A stretch of DNA of 64,000 bases from Mycolicibacterium goodii (GTDB lineage: Bacteria > Actinomycetota > Actinomycetes > Mycobacteriales > Mycobacteriaceae): NCBI RefSeq assembly GCF_022370755.2, contig NZ_CP092364.2:5022001-5086000 (forward strand), written 5' to 3'. Shown piece after piece: positions 52,434 to 60,415 of this stretch. The position numbers were made by a program, and so were the translations under genes. A model generated the notes under the pieces. The model was given only the letters and a program-made list of their open reading frames with translations, searched no databases and was not told the DNA's origin. Position 1 is the first letter of the stretch. Each line of letters begins with the position of its first letter.

Positions 52434-54602
52434 TCAGGCGGGTTCGCTTGTCACCCCTTTCGAAAGTGGATGGGTTGTCGCCGTCGTGCTGCCCCGTACC
52501 CGGCTGATGCTGCGTCGGCTCGGCAACGATGCCGGCGGCGCGACGGTCAGGCGCAGGATCAGGGCGACCGATTCCCCTGGCTGCAATTGCGCCAGAGCGT
52601 TGAATTCGCTTTGCAGTCGGCCCAATTCGCTTGCGAAAGGCGCTGAGAGCTCCTCGAGCTCGGCGGCGGTGTGCGCGTAGAGGAAGACCGGGGATACCGG
52701 CTGGACGCCGAATCCTTGCTGCTGAGCCGCGATCCAGACAGCTTCGACTGCCGATCCGCCTGCGGCGTAGGCGAGCAGGTCGTTCCCGGTTACCGTGACG
52801 ACAGCCAGAGCCGAGCTCGCCAGGACACGGTCGCGCATGTCGTCGCCGAGAGCGGATCCGGCATCCCATTCGGCGAGGTGCGCCATGACGTCGGGGCGGC
52901 GAAGGACATCAAGGACCGCCATCTCGCCGGCGTCGAATTCGAGGCTGCGCACGTCGATCCCCGTGTCGGGGTCCGGGTCGCCAGGCCAGCGCAATTCGGA
53001 AATCATCTCTTCGTGCAGGCGTGGCGTCAGGAACCGTATGCGGTCGGCCGCGGCGAGGATCGCGGCCGCCTGGGAGATCTGGTCCCGCTGTGTCAACAGG
53101 TGCAGATGTCCGCCGTGCTGTTCGGCCGCGTCGCTGATCTGGGCGATCGTGGCGTTGTCGAGCGGCTTGGGCGTTCCGTGATGTCGGTTGGATTCGCGGG
53201 CCAGCATCGATTGGTAGAAGCTCGCGAGCGCGGGATCCGTGCCGTCGTCGGTGGTGCGCATGGTGGCTCGAAGCGGCACGGCCTCGCCGGTGGTGACGGT
53301 GACGGGGCCGAGCACGCGGAGTTCGGCGGCGGCGATCTTGATGTTCAGCAGTGCTGCCCCCAGAGCGACGGCACTGCCCCGAAATTTCACGTCCATCGTC
53401 GACGTGTGTTCGGGGTCGAGGCTCACGGTGATGGAGTCTTCGGCGATCGTGATCTGCCAGGGTTGAGTGTTGCCACCGGAGGGGGCACGCATGGCGGCCG
53501 TGGCCAGGTGTTCGAGCGGGCCGCCGTCGAGGGCCTGCGGGGTGTCCGGGTCGTCGAGAGTCGTTTCGTAGCGATGCGCCATGTCGGGCTCGCGGATCTG
53601 ACCGAGGGCCCAGTTCACGTCGACGCGGCTGCGTCCGGAGCCGAGTTCCTCGCCGAGTCCGATTCTGCGGACAGCTTCGGCGATCGCGGAGGCGCCGATG
53701 ATGACGTCGGAGGCCAGCTGCGGCCAGGTGGACAGGGATCTGTCGATCTCGATGAGCGATGCGGCTGTGCGGGGCGACAAGCGTTCGGCTTCCAGGTGGC
53801 GCAGGACGTGCGGGATCTTCTCGCGGCTGCTCATGCCGGGGAGCAGTCCGATGTCGAGTTGTCCGAGCAATCCGTGCAGGATGGGCCGCGCGGGTTCCTG
53901 GTCGAAGCGTTCGACGTCGACGATGCCGCGGTCGCTGGTGGCCATGAGCACCGGGATATGGCGATCGCGTGCGGCGACGCGAAGCAGGGCTTTGATGTCG
54001 AGTGAGTCGCACTCCTCGACCACGATGTCGAGGCCGTCGACGAAGTCGTCGAGTGTTTCGGCGTTGAGGCCGGCGTCGACCACCTCGACGTCAAGGTAGG
54101 GGTCGATCTCGGCGATTCTGCGGGCGGCGACAACGGCTTTGTTGACGCCGAGGTCGAAGACGGTGGCCGGCACGCGGTTGAGGTTGGACAGTTCGAGCTT
54201 GTCGAAATCGGCCAGGCGCAGTTTGCCGCACAGCCCCTGGGCGGCCAGCGTGTGGGCGATGACATGGCCCACGCTGAGGCCGGCGACGCCGATCGTGAGG
54301 GTGCCGAGTTCGTCTTGTTCGGCGGCGGTGATGTTGTTGCGATTGCGGTCCAGCCGCAGCGCCTGGAATCCACGCGGGCCGAGTACGGCAACGACGGCGC
54401 GCCGCCACGGGTAGTAGGCCCAACGCCGCCCTTCGCGCAGCAGCTCGTCGGCCGGTGCTGGGCGAAGTGCGCGCAGGCTCTCCAGTTGTTCGTCGTGGTG
54501 GTCCAGGAATTCGATGCCGGGGGCAGCACGGAGCTCGTCGAGGAGGGCCTTGTCACCAGGGAGCGTTGGGTCGAGAACTTGTGCGGTGTAGGCGGTCTGC
54601 AT
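52434..54602 (-). CDS. ThiF-like E1 / nitroreductase fusion protein (Rv1355c family)
   Basis: The product has 722 residues. The ThiF/MoeB-like adenylyltransferase domain (about 85-330) has GVAGLSVGHVIAHTLA (105-120), the DxDxxExSNLNR block ADFDKLELSNLNR (131-143), a catalytic-type Lys in NKAVVAARR, and CDSLDIKALLR. The FMN nitroreductase-like domain (about 365-690) starts AMRAPSGGNTQPW and ends with WIAAQQQGFGVQPVSP. The E1 zinc CxxC pairs are absent. The domain pair is like M. tuberculosis Rv1355c, called MoeY, whose function is not established. A -10 lies at 54657-54652. Confidence 0.85.
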   Translation of the reverse strand: MQTAYTAQVLDPTLPGDKALLDELRAAPGIEFLDHHDEQLESLRALRPAPADELLREGRRWAYYPWRRAVVAVLGPRGFQALRLDRNRNNITAAEQDELGTLTIGVAGLSVGHVIAHTLAAQGLCGKLRLADFDKLELSNLNRVPATVFDLGVNKAVVAARRIAEIDPYLDVEVVDAGLNAETLDDFVDGLDIVVEECDSLDIKALLRVAARDRHIPVLMATSDRGIVDVERFDQEPARPILHGLLGQLDIGLLPGMSSREKIPHVLRHLEAERLSPRTAASLIEIDRSLSTWPQLASDVIIGASAIAEAVRRIGLGEELGSGRSRVDVNWALGQIREPDMAHRYETTLDDPDTPQALDGGPLEHLATAAMRAPSGGNTQPWQITIAEDSITVSLDPEHTSTMDVKFRGSAVALGAALLNIKIAAAELRVLGPVTVTTGEAVPLRATMRTTDDGTDPALASFYQSMLARESNRHHGTPKPLDNATIAQISDAAEQHGGHLHLLTQRDQISQAAAILAAADRIRFLTPRLHEEMISELRWPGDPDPDTGIDVRSLEFDAGEMAVLDVLRRPDVMAHLAEWDAGSALGDDMRDRVLASSALAVVTVTGNDLLAYAAGGSAVEAVWIAAQQQGFGVQPVSPVFLYAHTAAELEELSAPFASELGRLQSEFNALAQLQPGESVALILRLTVAPPASLPSRRSISRVRGSTTATTHPLSKGVTSEPA

Positions 54603-54650
54603 GCTGTCCCTTCGCTGATTCGGCGCCGGGGCGCCGAGTTGCCTCAGTCG

Positions 54651-54660
54651 TAGACTATGT
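54651..54660. promoter_or_regulatory. Overlapping divergent -10 boxes between E1-nitroreductase and P450
   Basis: TAGACT (54651-54656) is a -10 for the P450, and its complement region TAGTCT (54657-54652) is a -10 for the minus-strand E1-nitroreductase gene. The two overlap by five base pairs, so the promoters exclude one another. The minus-strand word ACATAGTCT recurs before the small HTH gene. Confidence 0.45.
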
Positions 54661-54682
54661 CCGACGCATGGGAGGTGTGCGC

Positions 54683-56050
54683 GTGACCGAGACTGCGCGG
54701 GAGCAAACTGTTGTGGATCTTCCGCTGGCGCCGATCAATCCGCTGCCGTACCGGCAAAGACGGGAAGCTTTGCGGAACTTCCACACCGGCACCGACATCC
54801 TGCGGGACGCCGGTGGACCGGTCACGCGGTTCAGCCTTGGCCCGCGATGGCTGATGCCGCCGATCGTTTTGGCGACCTCACCTCAAGGTATCCGCGACAT
54901 AATGAGCGTCCGCGACGGCTCGATCGACAAGACGAGCGCGGTCGGCCGAGAGCTTCGCCGTTTGCTCGGCGGAAATCTGTTCGTGTTGCCGCATCGGGAA
55001 TGGCTACCACGGCGGCGCACGCTGCAGCCGGTTTTCACCAAGAAGCGGGTTGAGTCGTTCGGCGCCCACATGGCCGAGGCCACGGAGATGGTGGTGTCCT
55101 CGTGGGCCGATGGTGCGCAGATCAGTTTGGACGCCGAAGCGCGCCAGTTGACGATGCGCGCATTGGGCCGTTCGGTGTTGGGTCTGGACTTGGATCAGCG
55201 GGCGGATGTGGTGGCCGAGCCGTTGCGGGTGGCAACCAGTTATGCCGTGCGTCGGGCGTTGAAACCTCTCCGCACGCCGGCTTGGTTTCCGACCCCGGCG
55301 CGGCGGCGGTCCCGAGAGGCGGCCGCCACGATCCGGGGACTGGCCGCCGAGATCGTGCGCGCGTGTCGTGCCGACCCTGACCTCGATGCACCGCTGGTGC
55401 AGGCGTTGATCGCTGCGCGTGACCCCGAGACGGGCCAGCCGTTGACCGATGACGAGATTCGCGATGAGCTCGTGATCTTCGTGTTCGCCGGGCATGACAC
55501 GACGGCCACGACGCTTACCTATGCGCTGTGGCAGTTGGGCCGTCATCCCGAAATTCAGGAGCGGGTGGCGGCGGAAGTCGCCGAGATCGGTGATCGGCTA
55601 CTGACGCCTGCGGATGTCGAGCGGCTCGGATACACGGTCCAGGTGCTTCGGGAGGCTCTGCGTTTGTGTCCGCCGGGGCCGACCGGGACCCGGATGGCGA
55701 TGGAGGACGTGGAGGTCGGCGGGTATCGGGTCGAGGCGGGCACGATGTTGGTCTTCGGCCGCATGTCGGTCCAGCGCGACCCGGCGCTGTGGGAGGATCC
55801 GCTGCGGTTCGATCCCGAGCGATTCACCCCGGAGAAGATGAAGGCTCGGGACCGGTGGCAGTACGTGCCTTTCGGCGGCGGGCCCCGGTCGTGCATCGGT
55901 GATCACTTCGCCATGCTGGAGGCGACGCTGGCGCTGGGGTCGATCATTCGGCGCGTGAGGTTGTCCTCGCTTGAGGACGATTTCCCGTTGGCTGTGCCGT
56001 TCACGATGGTGCCCGGTGGGCCGATCCCGGCGCGGGTCGCACTGCGCTAA
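54683..56050 (+). CDS. Cytochrome P450 (eukaryote-like class)
   Basis: The product has 455 residues. Motifs are AGHDTT (269-274) in the I helix, ExxR at E324-R327 (LREALRL), FDPERF, and haem loop FGGGPRSCIGDHFAMLEA with Cys404. The FGGGPRxCIG form and length are closer to CYP4/CYP102-like and mycobacterial CYP132-138 enzymes than to the P450 at 9221. The GTG at 54683 was chosen because GGGAGG ends 7 nt upstream; ATG 54668 is the alternative. No ferredoxin is adjacent. It overlaps the convergent TetR stop by 4 bp. Confidence 0.92.
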   Translation: MTETAREQTVVDLPLAPINPLPYRQRREALRNFHTGTDILRDAGGPVTRFSLGPRWLMPPIVLATSPQGIRDIMSVRDGSIDKTSAVGRELRRLLGGNLFVLPHREWLPRRRTLQPVFTKKRVESFGAHMAEATEMVVSSWADGAQISLDAEARQLTMRALGRSVLGLDLDQRADVVAEPLRVATSYAVRRALKPLRTPAWFPTPARRRSREAAATIRGLAAEIVRACRADPDLDAPLVQALIAARDPETGQPLTDDEIRDELVIFVFAGHDTTATTLTYALWQLGRHPEIQERVAAEVAEIGDRLLTPADVERLGYTVQVLREALRLCPPGPTGTRMAMEDVEVGGYRVEAGTMLVFGRMSVQRDPALWEDPLRFDPERFTPEKMKARDRWQYVPFGGGPRSCIGDHFAMLEATLALGSIIRRVRLSSLEDDFPLAVPFTMVPGGPIPARVALR

Positions 56051-56691
56051 TCCTGGTCGGTTTCGGCCTTGAACTGGCCGTGGCGGATCATCGCGGTGGC
56101 AGCGGCATCCCAGCGCTGCAGCTCGGCGGGCGTGGAGAACGCGCCTTCGATGTGGCGGGCGATGTGTGAGCGCAGCATGATGGCCCCCAGGCGCAGCATC
56201 AATGGGTTGAGGGCGGCCCAATCATGGTCCAGGTCGGACCTGGTGAGTCCGGCTTCGGCGAAGTTGTCACGCTGTCTGGCACTGATTTTGAGCAGTCCGT
56301 CGAAGATCACCGCGCCGATGTTGTTGCCTTCGATGAGTGCGTGGCCCACGTAGTCGACGACGTCGGGATGGTCGTGGATGAGCTTGGAGAATCGCCCGCC
56401 GAGGGAATTGAAATCGTCGATCGGTGGTGCCGGCACCGGCAAAGGGTTGGATTCGAGGGCTTCACCAACCACGCGTAGGACGTAGTTGTCGACAGCGGCG
56501 ACCAGGCCGGCTTTGTTGCCGAAGTGGTGTTGCACCAGGCCGTGCGAAACTCCAGCGGCTTCGGCGATGGCGCGCATCGTGGTGGCGCTGATGCCTTGAG
56601 CTGCAAAGCAGCGGATCGCGGCGTCACGTATTCGCTCGGCGTTGGACAACTCGACCGGGGCCGGTTGCTGCAGGAACACGGAGCCTTCCAT
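56047..56691 (-). CDS. TetR family regulator
   Basis: The product is 214 residues. The HTH comprises SNAERIRDAAIRCFAAQGIS and TTMRAIAEAAGVSHGLVQHHFGNK. The ATG at 56691 (MEGSVFLQQPAP) has a -10 TATTGT 8 nt upstream and is preferred to a TTG at 56703. It is convergent with the P450 and divergent from the hydrolase-methyltransferase genes, so it may control either side. Confidence 0.87.
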   Translation of the reverse strand: MEGSVFLQQPAPVELSNAERIRDAAIRCFAAQGISATTMRAIAEAAGVSHGLVQHHFGNKAGLVAAVDNYVLRVVGEALESNPLPVPAPPIDDFNSLGGRFSKLIHDHPDVVDYVGHALIEGNNIGAVIFDGLLKISARQRDNFAEAGLTRSDLDHDWAALNPLMLRLGAIMLRSHIARHIEGAFSTPAELQRWDAAATAMIRHGQFKAETDQD

Positions 56692-56699
56692 GACGCTCG

Positions 56700-56705
56700 A
56701 CAATA
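56700..56705 (-). promoter_or_regulatory. -10 box TATTGT, leaderless TetR start
   Basis: On the minus strand TATTGT lies 8 nt before the ATG at 56691, deciding the start codon. Confidence 0.45.
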
Positions 56706-56771
56706 CAGCGTACTTGCATCACCGTTCAGACATAACGCTACACAATACGGCTCGATTGCCCAACCATACAT

Positions 56772-56813
56772 ATGGATACTCTCCCTATACGCATGGATGA
56801 CACTGCTATACAC
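56772..56813 (+). repeat. Two imperfect 21-bp direct repeats in the TetR/hydrolase gap
   Basis: The units at 56772-56792 and 56793-56813 share ATGGAT-N8-CTATAC-N-C in register (about 13 of 21 bases). The 21-bp period equals two helical turns, which suits two regulator molecules on one DNA face. The 254-bp region is AT-richer than its surroundings and otherwise shows no gene. The repeats also form an open frame of 21 codons ending in CAC-stop at 56837. Confidence 0.35.
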
Positions 56814-56945
56814 TGGCATCGTCCATGCGCGTGCTGAGGGTGACCGCGGGAGCAACCGACAGACCGGGGTCGCACGCCCGCAGGCCTTACGGGGCTCGAT
56901 GGCAGTCGAGGCCGAGGTGCGCACCGAGTAGACGGGGATGGCGCC

Positions 56946-57707
56946 TTGCCGAACATCGCATATCCAGCACCTGCGGGCGCTCTGCCCGGGTACCTGGCAA
57001 CGCCGACAAGCGAGGGTCCCTGGCCCGGTGTGGTGGTCGTCCAGGATGTGCGGGGGATGACAGCGGATCTGCGGCGTATCAGCGATCGCCTCGCCGGCGA
57101 GGGGTATCTCGCGTTGGCTCCCGACCTCTACGGGCGAGGTTTCAAGCCCAGGTGCATGATCGCCACCATTCGGGCCCACTTCGCCGACACCGGCGATGCC
57201 TACGACGACCTCGCCGCCGCGCGCGACTACCTGGCCAGTGATCCGCGGTGCACCGGCCGGATCGGGTTGATGGGATTCTGCATGGGCGCAGGCTTCGTCC
57301 TTCAACTGTCGCCACGAGGCCTCTTCGACGTGGCCGCAGCCCACTACGGACTGGCACCCAAGAACATCGATGCGCTCGCGCGTTCATGCCCTGTTGTCGC
57401 GAGTTACGGAGCCAGGGACCGCATCGTCAAACAGGGATCGGCCGGCGCGTTGGAGTCCAGCCTTGCCAAAGGCGCCGTCGATCGCGACATCAAGGAGTAC
57501 CCCGATGTCGGGCACAGCTTCATGAACAAGTCGGGCATCCCGGCGCCATTCACCATCATCGAAAGGCTTGCGGGATTCGCCTATTCGGACCCCGAAGCGG
57601 AAGACGCCTGGAGACGGACCTTCGCCTTCTTCGAGAAGTACCTGATCCAGACGCCACCCTCGGAGCTCTCCGGGTGCGACGGCGCCGACGATGCGCGAGC
57701 CAACTGA
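56946..57707 (+). CDS. Dienelactone hydrolase family protein
   Basis: The product has 253 residues of alpha/beta-hydrolase fold. The nucleophile is Cys112 in GLMGFCMGAGF, and the triad is completed by Asp158 (GARDR) and His190 (VGHSF). The residue that activates Cys in true dienelactone hydrolases (Glu in QE-FG) reads Asp34 in QDVRG. The start is TTG at 56946, with GGGG 8 nt upstream and no other in-frame start. Substrates are likely lactones or esters, unproven. It heads the plus-strand group of the island. Confidence 0.82.
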   Translation: MPNIAYPAPAGALPGYLATPTSEGPWPGVVVVQDVRGMTADLRRISDRLAGEGYLALAPDLYGRGFKPRCMIATIRAHFADTGDAYDDLAAARDYLASDPRCTGRIGLMGFCMGAGFVLQLSPRGLFDVAAAHYGLAPKNIDALARSCPVVASYGARDRIVKQGSAGALESSLAKGAVDRDIKEYPDVGHSFMNKSGIPAPFTIIERLAGFAYSDPEAEDAWRRTFAFFEKYLIQTPPSELSGCDGADDARAN

Positions 57708-57811
57708 ACCATCGGAACCGGAATACGAGCAGCAGACAGCAACACCGCAGCTGATGAATCGTCGTGTGCTGCAGAAGAAGAATCGTCCAACCCTTCGGCG
57801 AAAGGCGCACG

Positions 57812-58630
57812 ATGACGATGACGGGACAACCTCAGTTCCGACCATGGTTGGACGTGGCGCCACCCAGTGACTACCTCCGTAACATCGCGAACTCAACGAC
57901 CGGCAAAAGCTACAAGGCCTTTGTGAAGTCCCTGCTCGATATCAGGCACGGTTCGGTGGTCGTCGACCTCGGATGCGGTGCGGGAGTGGACCTTCCCGCC
58001 TACGCCGAGGCCGCGGGCTGCGCAGGAAAAGTGATCGGAATCGACCACGACCAGGCCCTGCTCGCCCATGCCGGGAGTTCCACGAACCATCTGCCTACCG
58101 TGTCGACCATCAGGGCCGACATTCACCGGCTGCCCTTGGAAGCCGGGACGGTGGATCGCATCCACATCGACCGTGTCCTCCAACATGTGCACTCGCCGCC
58201 CACTGTGCTGGCAGAAGCTGCCCGGACCCTGAGTCCCGCAGGTCTGATCGTCTGTGTCGAGCCGGACTGGGCGACGTTGATCATCGATCACCCCGATATT
58301 GCGTTCAGCAACTCCTACACCCGACACGTCGTCGCGCGGGTCATTCGCAATGCCACGATCGGCCGGGCCCTGCCACGTCTGCTCGACGCAGCAGGATTCA
58401 GCGTCGACGCCATCGTCCCGGTGACAGCGCATTGGACAGACGCGGTCGAGGCCGACCACGTCCTCGGCTTCCGGCACGTATGCGAACACGCGGTGATCGA
58501 CCGGGTTTTACCCGCCGAGCGCACTCAGAGCTGGATCGACGGCCTCATGAGCGGCCCGTTCTTCGGCTCCATGTCGCTGTTCATCGTTTCCGCACACATC
58601 AAGAGCCGGTCACTGCCGAGCACCATCTGA
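57812..58630 (+). CDS. SAM-dependent methyltransferase, UbiE/Methyltransf_11 type
   Basis: The product has 272 residues with motif I VVVDLGCGAGVDLPAYAEAAG, then VIGIDHDQALL, ADIHRLPLEAGTVDRIHIDRVLQHV and GLIVCVEPDW, as in UbiE-like C-, O- or N-methyltransferases. AAAGG lies 7 nt before the ATG at 57812. It is followed by a Shine-Dalgarno directly behind its stop codon and by a short ORF. The acceptor is unknown; the enzyme differs from the one at 50714 in size and motif spacing. Confidence 0.85.
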   Translation: MTMTGQPQFRPWLDVAPPSDYLRNIANSTTGKSYKAFVKSLLDIRHGSVVVDLGCGAGVDLPAYAEAAGCAGKVIGIDHDQALLAHAGSSTNHLPTVSTIRADIHRLPLEAGTVDRIHIDRVLQHVHSPPTVLAEAARTLSPAGLIVCVEPDWATLIIDHPDIAFSNSYTRHVVARVIRNATIGRALPRLLDAAGFSVDAIVPVTAHWTDAVEADHVLGFRHVCEHAVIDRVLPAERTQSWIDGLMSGPFFGSMSLFIVSAHIKSRSLPSTI

Positions 58631-58639
58631 GGAGGGCGC

Positions 58640-58780
58640 ATGTATCAGTTCCCGATCACGGCTCGCCGGCATGCTCGAAAACGGCCGTCGGGCAACCGGA
58701 TCCGAGTCGCGCCGTCGACCGTACCGGCGGCAAGGGAATACTGGACGGGCCGATGGGGAGACGTCAATGGTGTTGTCTGA
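58640..58780 (+). CDS. Candidate 46-residue basic small protein
   Basis: GAGGAGGG overlaps the methyltransferase stop and ends 3-4 nt before an ATG. The open frame has 46 codons, with an Arg/Lys-rich N-terminal half (ITARRHARKRPSGNRIRV) and an aromatic C-terminal half (REYWTGRWGDVNGVV). It ends 14 bp inside the next gene. Third-position GC is about two-thirds, lower than in neighbouring genes, which weakens the case. The strong ribosome binding site cannot serve the peptidase-like gene at 58767, which has its own GGGGAG. It could be a small regulator, a leader, or a modified peptide precursor. Confidence 0.42.
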   Translation: MYQFPITARRHARKRPSGNRIRVAPSTVPAAREYWTGRWGDVNGVV

Positions 58781-59480
58781 CATGGACATGCTCGATCTGG
58801 TGCACGCGCTTCCGATCCCCATTCCCTGGAGTCGGGACGCCTTCGTGCAGGGTATCGCCGACATGCGCGGCCGGCCCATCACACTGATCGCAACCGAACC
58901 AGATTTCTTGCCGGACACCCTGTGCGGCCCGTGGTTGGCGCGGGAAGACGACGATGTGATCCTCTATGAGCGCGGTGCCACGGAATTCCGGATCCACCAG
59001 GCCGTCTGCCATCAGATCGGGCACATGATCCTGGGCCACCACAGCGCCGGGCGGCGACCGGTACGCGACGCGCTTGCCGAACCCGCATGGCGCCGTGCCA
59101 TACCCGACCTCGCTCCAGAATTGGTGGGCACCGTCCTGAGCACCACAGATTATGGTGACGAACAGGAATACGAGGCTGACCTGTTCGCCTTGTTGCTGAT
59201 GAATGCGACCGAGGGAGAAGAGTATCCGATGAGTCACCGATCTCCGAGCAGATCCACGAGGAGTCAGCAGCGGGTCCGGGCGTGTGCGCCGACGCCTACC
59301 GCAGACTCCGACCTGGCCCTGGTGCGCGGATACGCCCGCAAGTTGAAGATCGCTTGCGATGATCTGCACGACGAGCCGTTCAATCTGCAAGCCCGCGCGA
59401 ACCTGATCCGCCTGATCCTGCACGACAGCAAGAGCGCGGACGCGGCCAACAAACGACTTCGGGACGGGTTCGCGCGCTGA
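58767..59480 (+). CDS. ImmA/IrrE-like metallopeptidase-fold protein with HQxxH
   Basis: The product has 237 residues. The core AVCHQIGHMILGHHSAG has the gluzincin layout, H82-Q83-x2-H86 with a GH four residues later, plus a downstream acidic helix DEQEYEADLFALLL for the third ligand. The catalytic Glu of HExxH is Gln here. A C-terminal helical region (180-237) follows. GGGGAG lies 6 nt before the ATG at 58767. IrrE/ImmA proteins cleave repressors, but loss of the Glu suggests a zinc-dependent sensor or inactive binder. Similar HQxxH proteins exist in actinobacteria. Confidence 0.75.
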   Translation: MVLSDMDMLDLVHALPIPIPWSRDAFVQGIADMRGRPITLIATEPDFLPDTLCGPWLAREDDDVILYERGATEFRIHQAVCHQIGHMILGHHSAGRRPVRDALAEPAWRRAIPDLAPELVGTVLSTTDYGDEQEYEADLFALLLMNATEGEEYPMSHRSPSRSTRSQQRVRACAPTPTADSDLALVRGYARKLKIACDDLHDEPFNLQARANLIRLILHDSKSADAANKRLRDGFAR

Positions 59481-59568
59481 CCGTGAGGCCACACCGCGAG
59501 CACTGTCCGCGCCGCCTACGACGGCGTCGGCCGCTCGTGCCGTGATCTACTGCGGGGTGGCGCGGTTG

Positions 59569-59587
59569 CGGCGCCGACGCCGGTTTT
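59569..59587 (+). terminator. Possible weak terminator after the peptidase-like gene
   Basis: CGGCG-CCGA-CGCCG followed by GTTTT forms a 5-bp GC hairpin with a short U-run, in the 155-bp gap between convergent genes. The rest of the gap shows nothing. Confidence 0.3.
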
Positions 59588-59635
59588 CGGTGCAGTGCCG
59601 ATGTCGTGCGGGAATCGCACTCCGCGGCAATGACA

Positions 59636-60409
59636 TCAGAGATTGAGCCGTCGGGGCGAGAATGCGCTCGGAGACGTCCCGAGTGCACGACGGAACATCG
59701 TGGAAAATGCGGCGGGACTCGAGTAACCCAGATCGGAGGCCACCGCGGACACGGCGACACCTTGGGTTAGCTGTCGAAGAGAGTGAAGTACGCAGGCCCG
59801 GCGTTGCCACTCGGCGACTGTCATCGACAACTCCTTGCGGAACAACCGCGCGACCGTGCGTTCGCTGACGTGGAGCGCGTTGGCCCACCAACCGGTCGTG
59901 GTGTCGATCCTGGGCGCAGCAAGAAACCGTCGGCACTGCTCGCTCAACGCGCCCGGCTGCGGCAGTGGGAGATCCAAAGGTAAGGAAGTACAGCCGGCGA
60001 CCTCGTGCAGTGTCAACGCGAACAGGGCCGCATCGCGTGCATCAGGCGGACGGTCCAACGGCACGGCGACCGCCGCGACGAGCAACTCCCGCAGAAGCGT
60101 CGGCACGTCAACGACCGTGCATCGTGTGGGAAACCACGGCACCGCACCAGGTTCGATGTACAAGCTGCGGGTAGACACACCCCACATGGTGACTGCGTGC
60201 TGGGTCTGTGGGGGTATCAGGACGGCGCGTTCGGTAGGCACAAGCCAAGAGCCGTGTTCTGTCCTGACGTCCATGGTTCCGCCGACACCGTAGAGGAATT
60301 GAGCGCGGCGGTGCCGATGCGGCGCAAGGACTTCACCATACGAGTAGTCGGTGGCGAGCGCGAGCACGTCACGAGCGAGGTTGTCGTGCGTTTCCACCGT
60401 CGTGCGCAC
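59636..60409 (-). CDS. AraC family transcriptional regulator
   Basis: The product is 257 residues with an N-terminal cupin-like sensing domain (HRHRRAQFLYGVGGTMDVRT, WLVPTERAVLIPPQTQHAV). A C-terminal double HTH follows, with LHVSERTVARLFRKELSMTV and SDLGYSSPAAFSTMFRRALG. A GTG at 60409 is preceded by the -10 TAGTCT six nt upstream, so the mRNA is probably leaderless. It is divergent from the TauE/SafE-type exporter, the expected target. Confidence 0.88.
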   Translation of the reverse strand: MRTTVETHDNLARDVLALATDYSYGEVLAPHRHRRAQFLYGVGGTMDVRTEHGSWLVPTERAVLIPPQTQHAVTMWGVSTRSLYIEPGAVPWFPTRCTVVDVPTLLRELLVAAVAVPLDRPPDARDAALFALTLHEVAGCTSLPLDLPLPQPGALSEQCRRFLAAPRIDTTTGWWANALHVSERTVARLFRKELSMTVAEWQRRACVLHSLRQLTQGVAVSAVASDLGYSSPAAFSTMFRRALGTSPSAFSPRRLNL

Positions 60410-60415
60410 GGACAG

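Noticed and set aside
57754..57870. 39-codon basic ORF between the hydrolase and methyltransferase genes
   Set aside because: It has no Shine-Dalgarno or close -10 and mostly overlaps the methyltransferase start in another frame.
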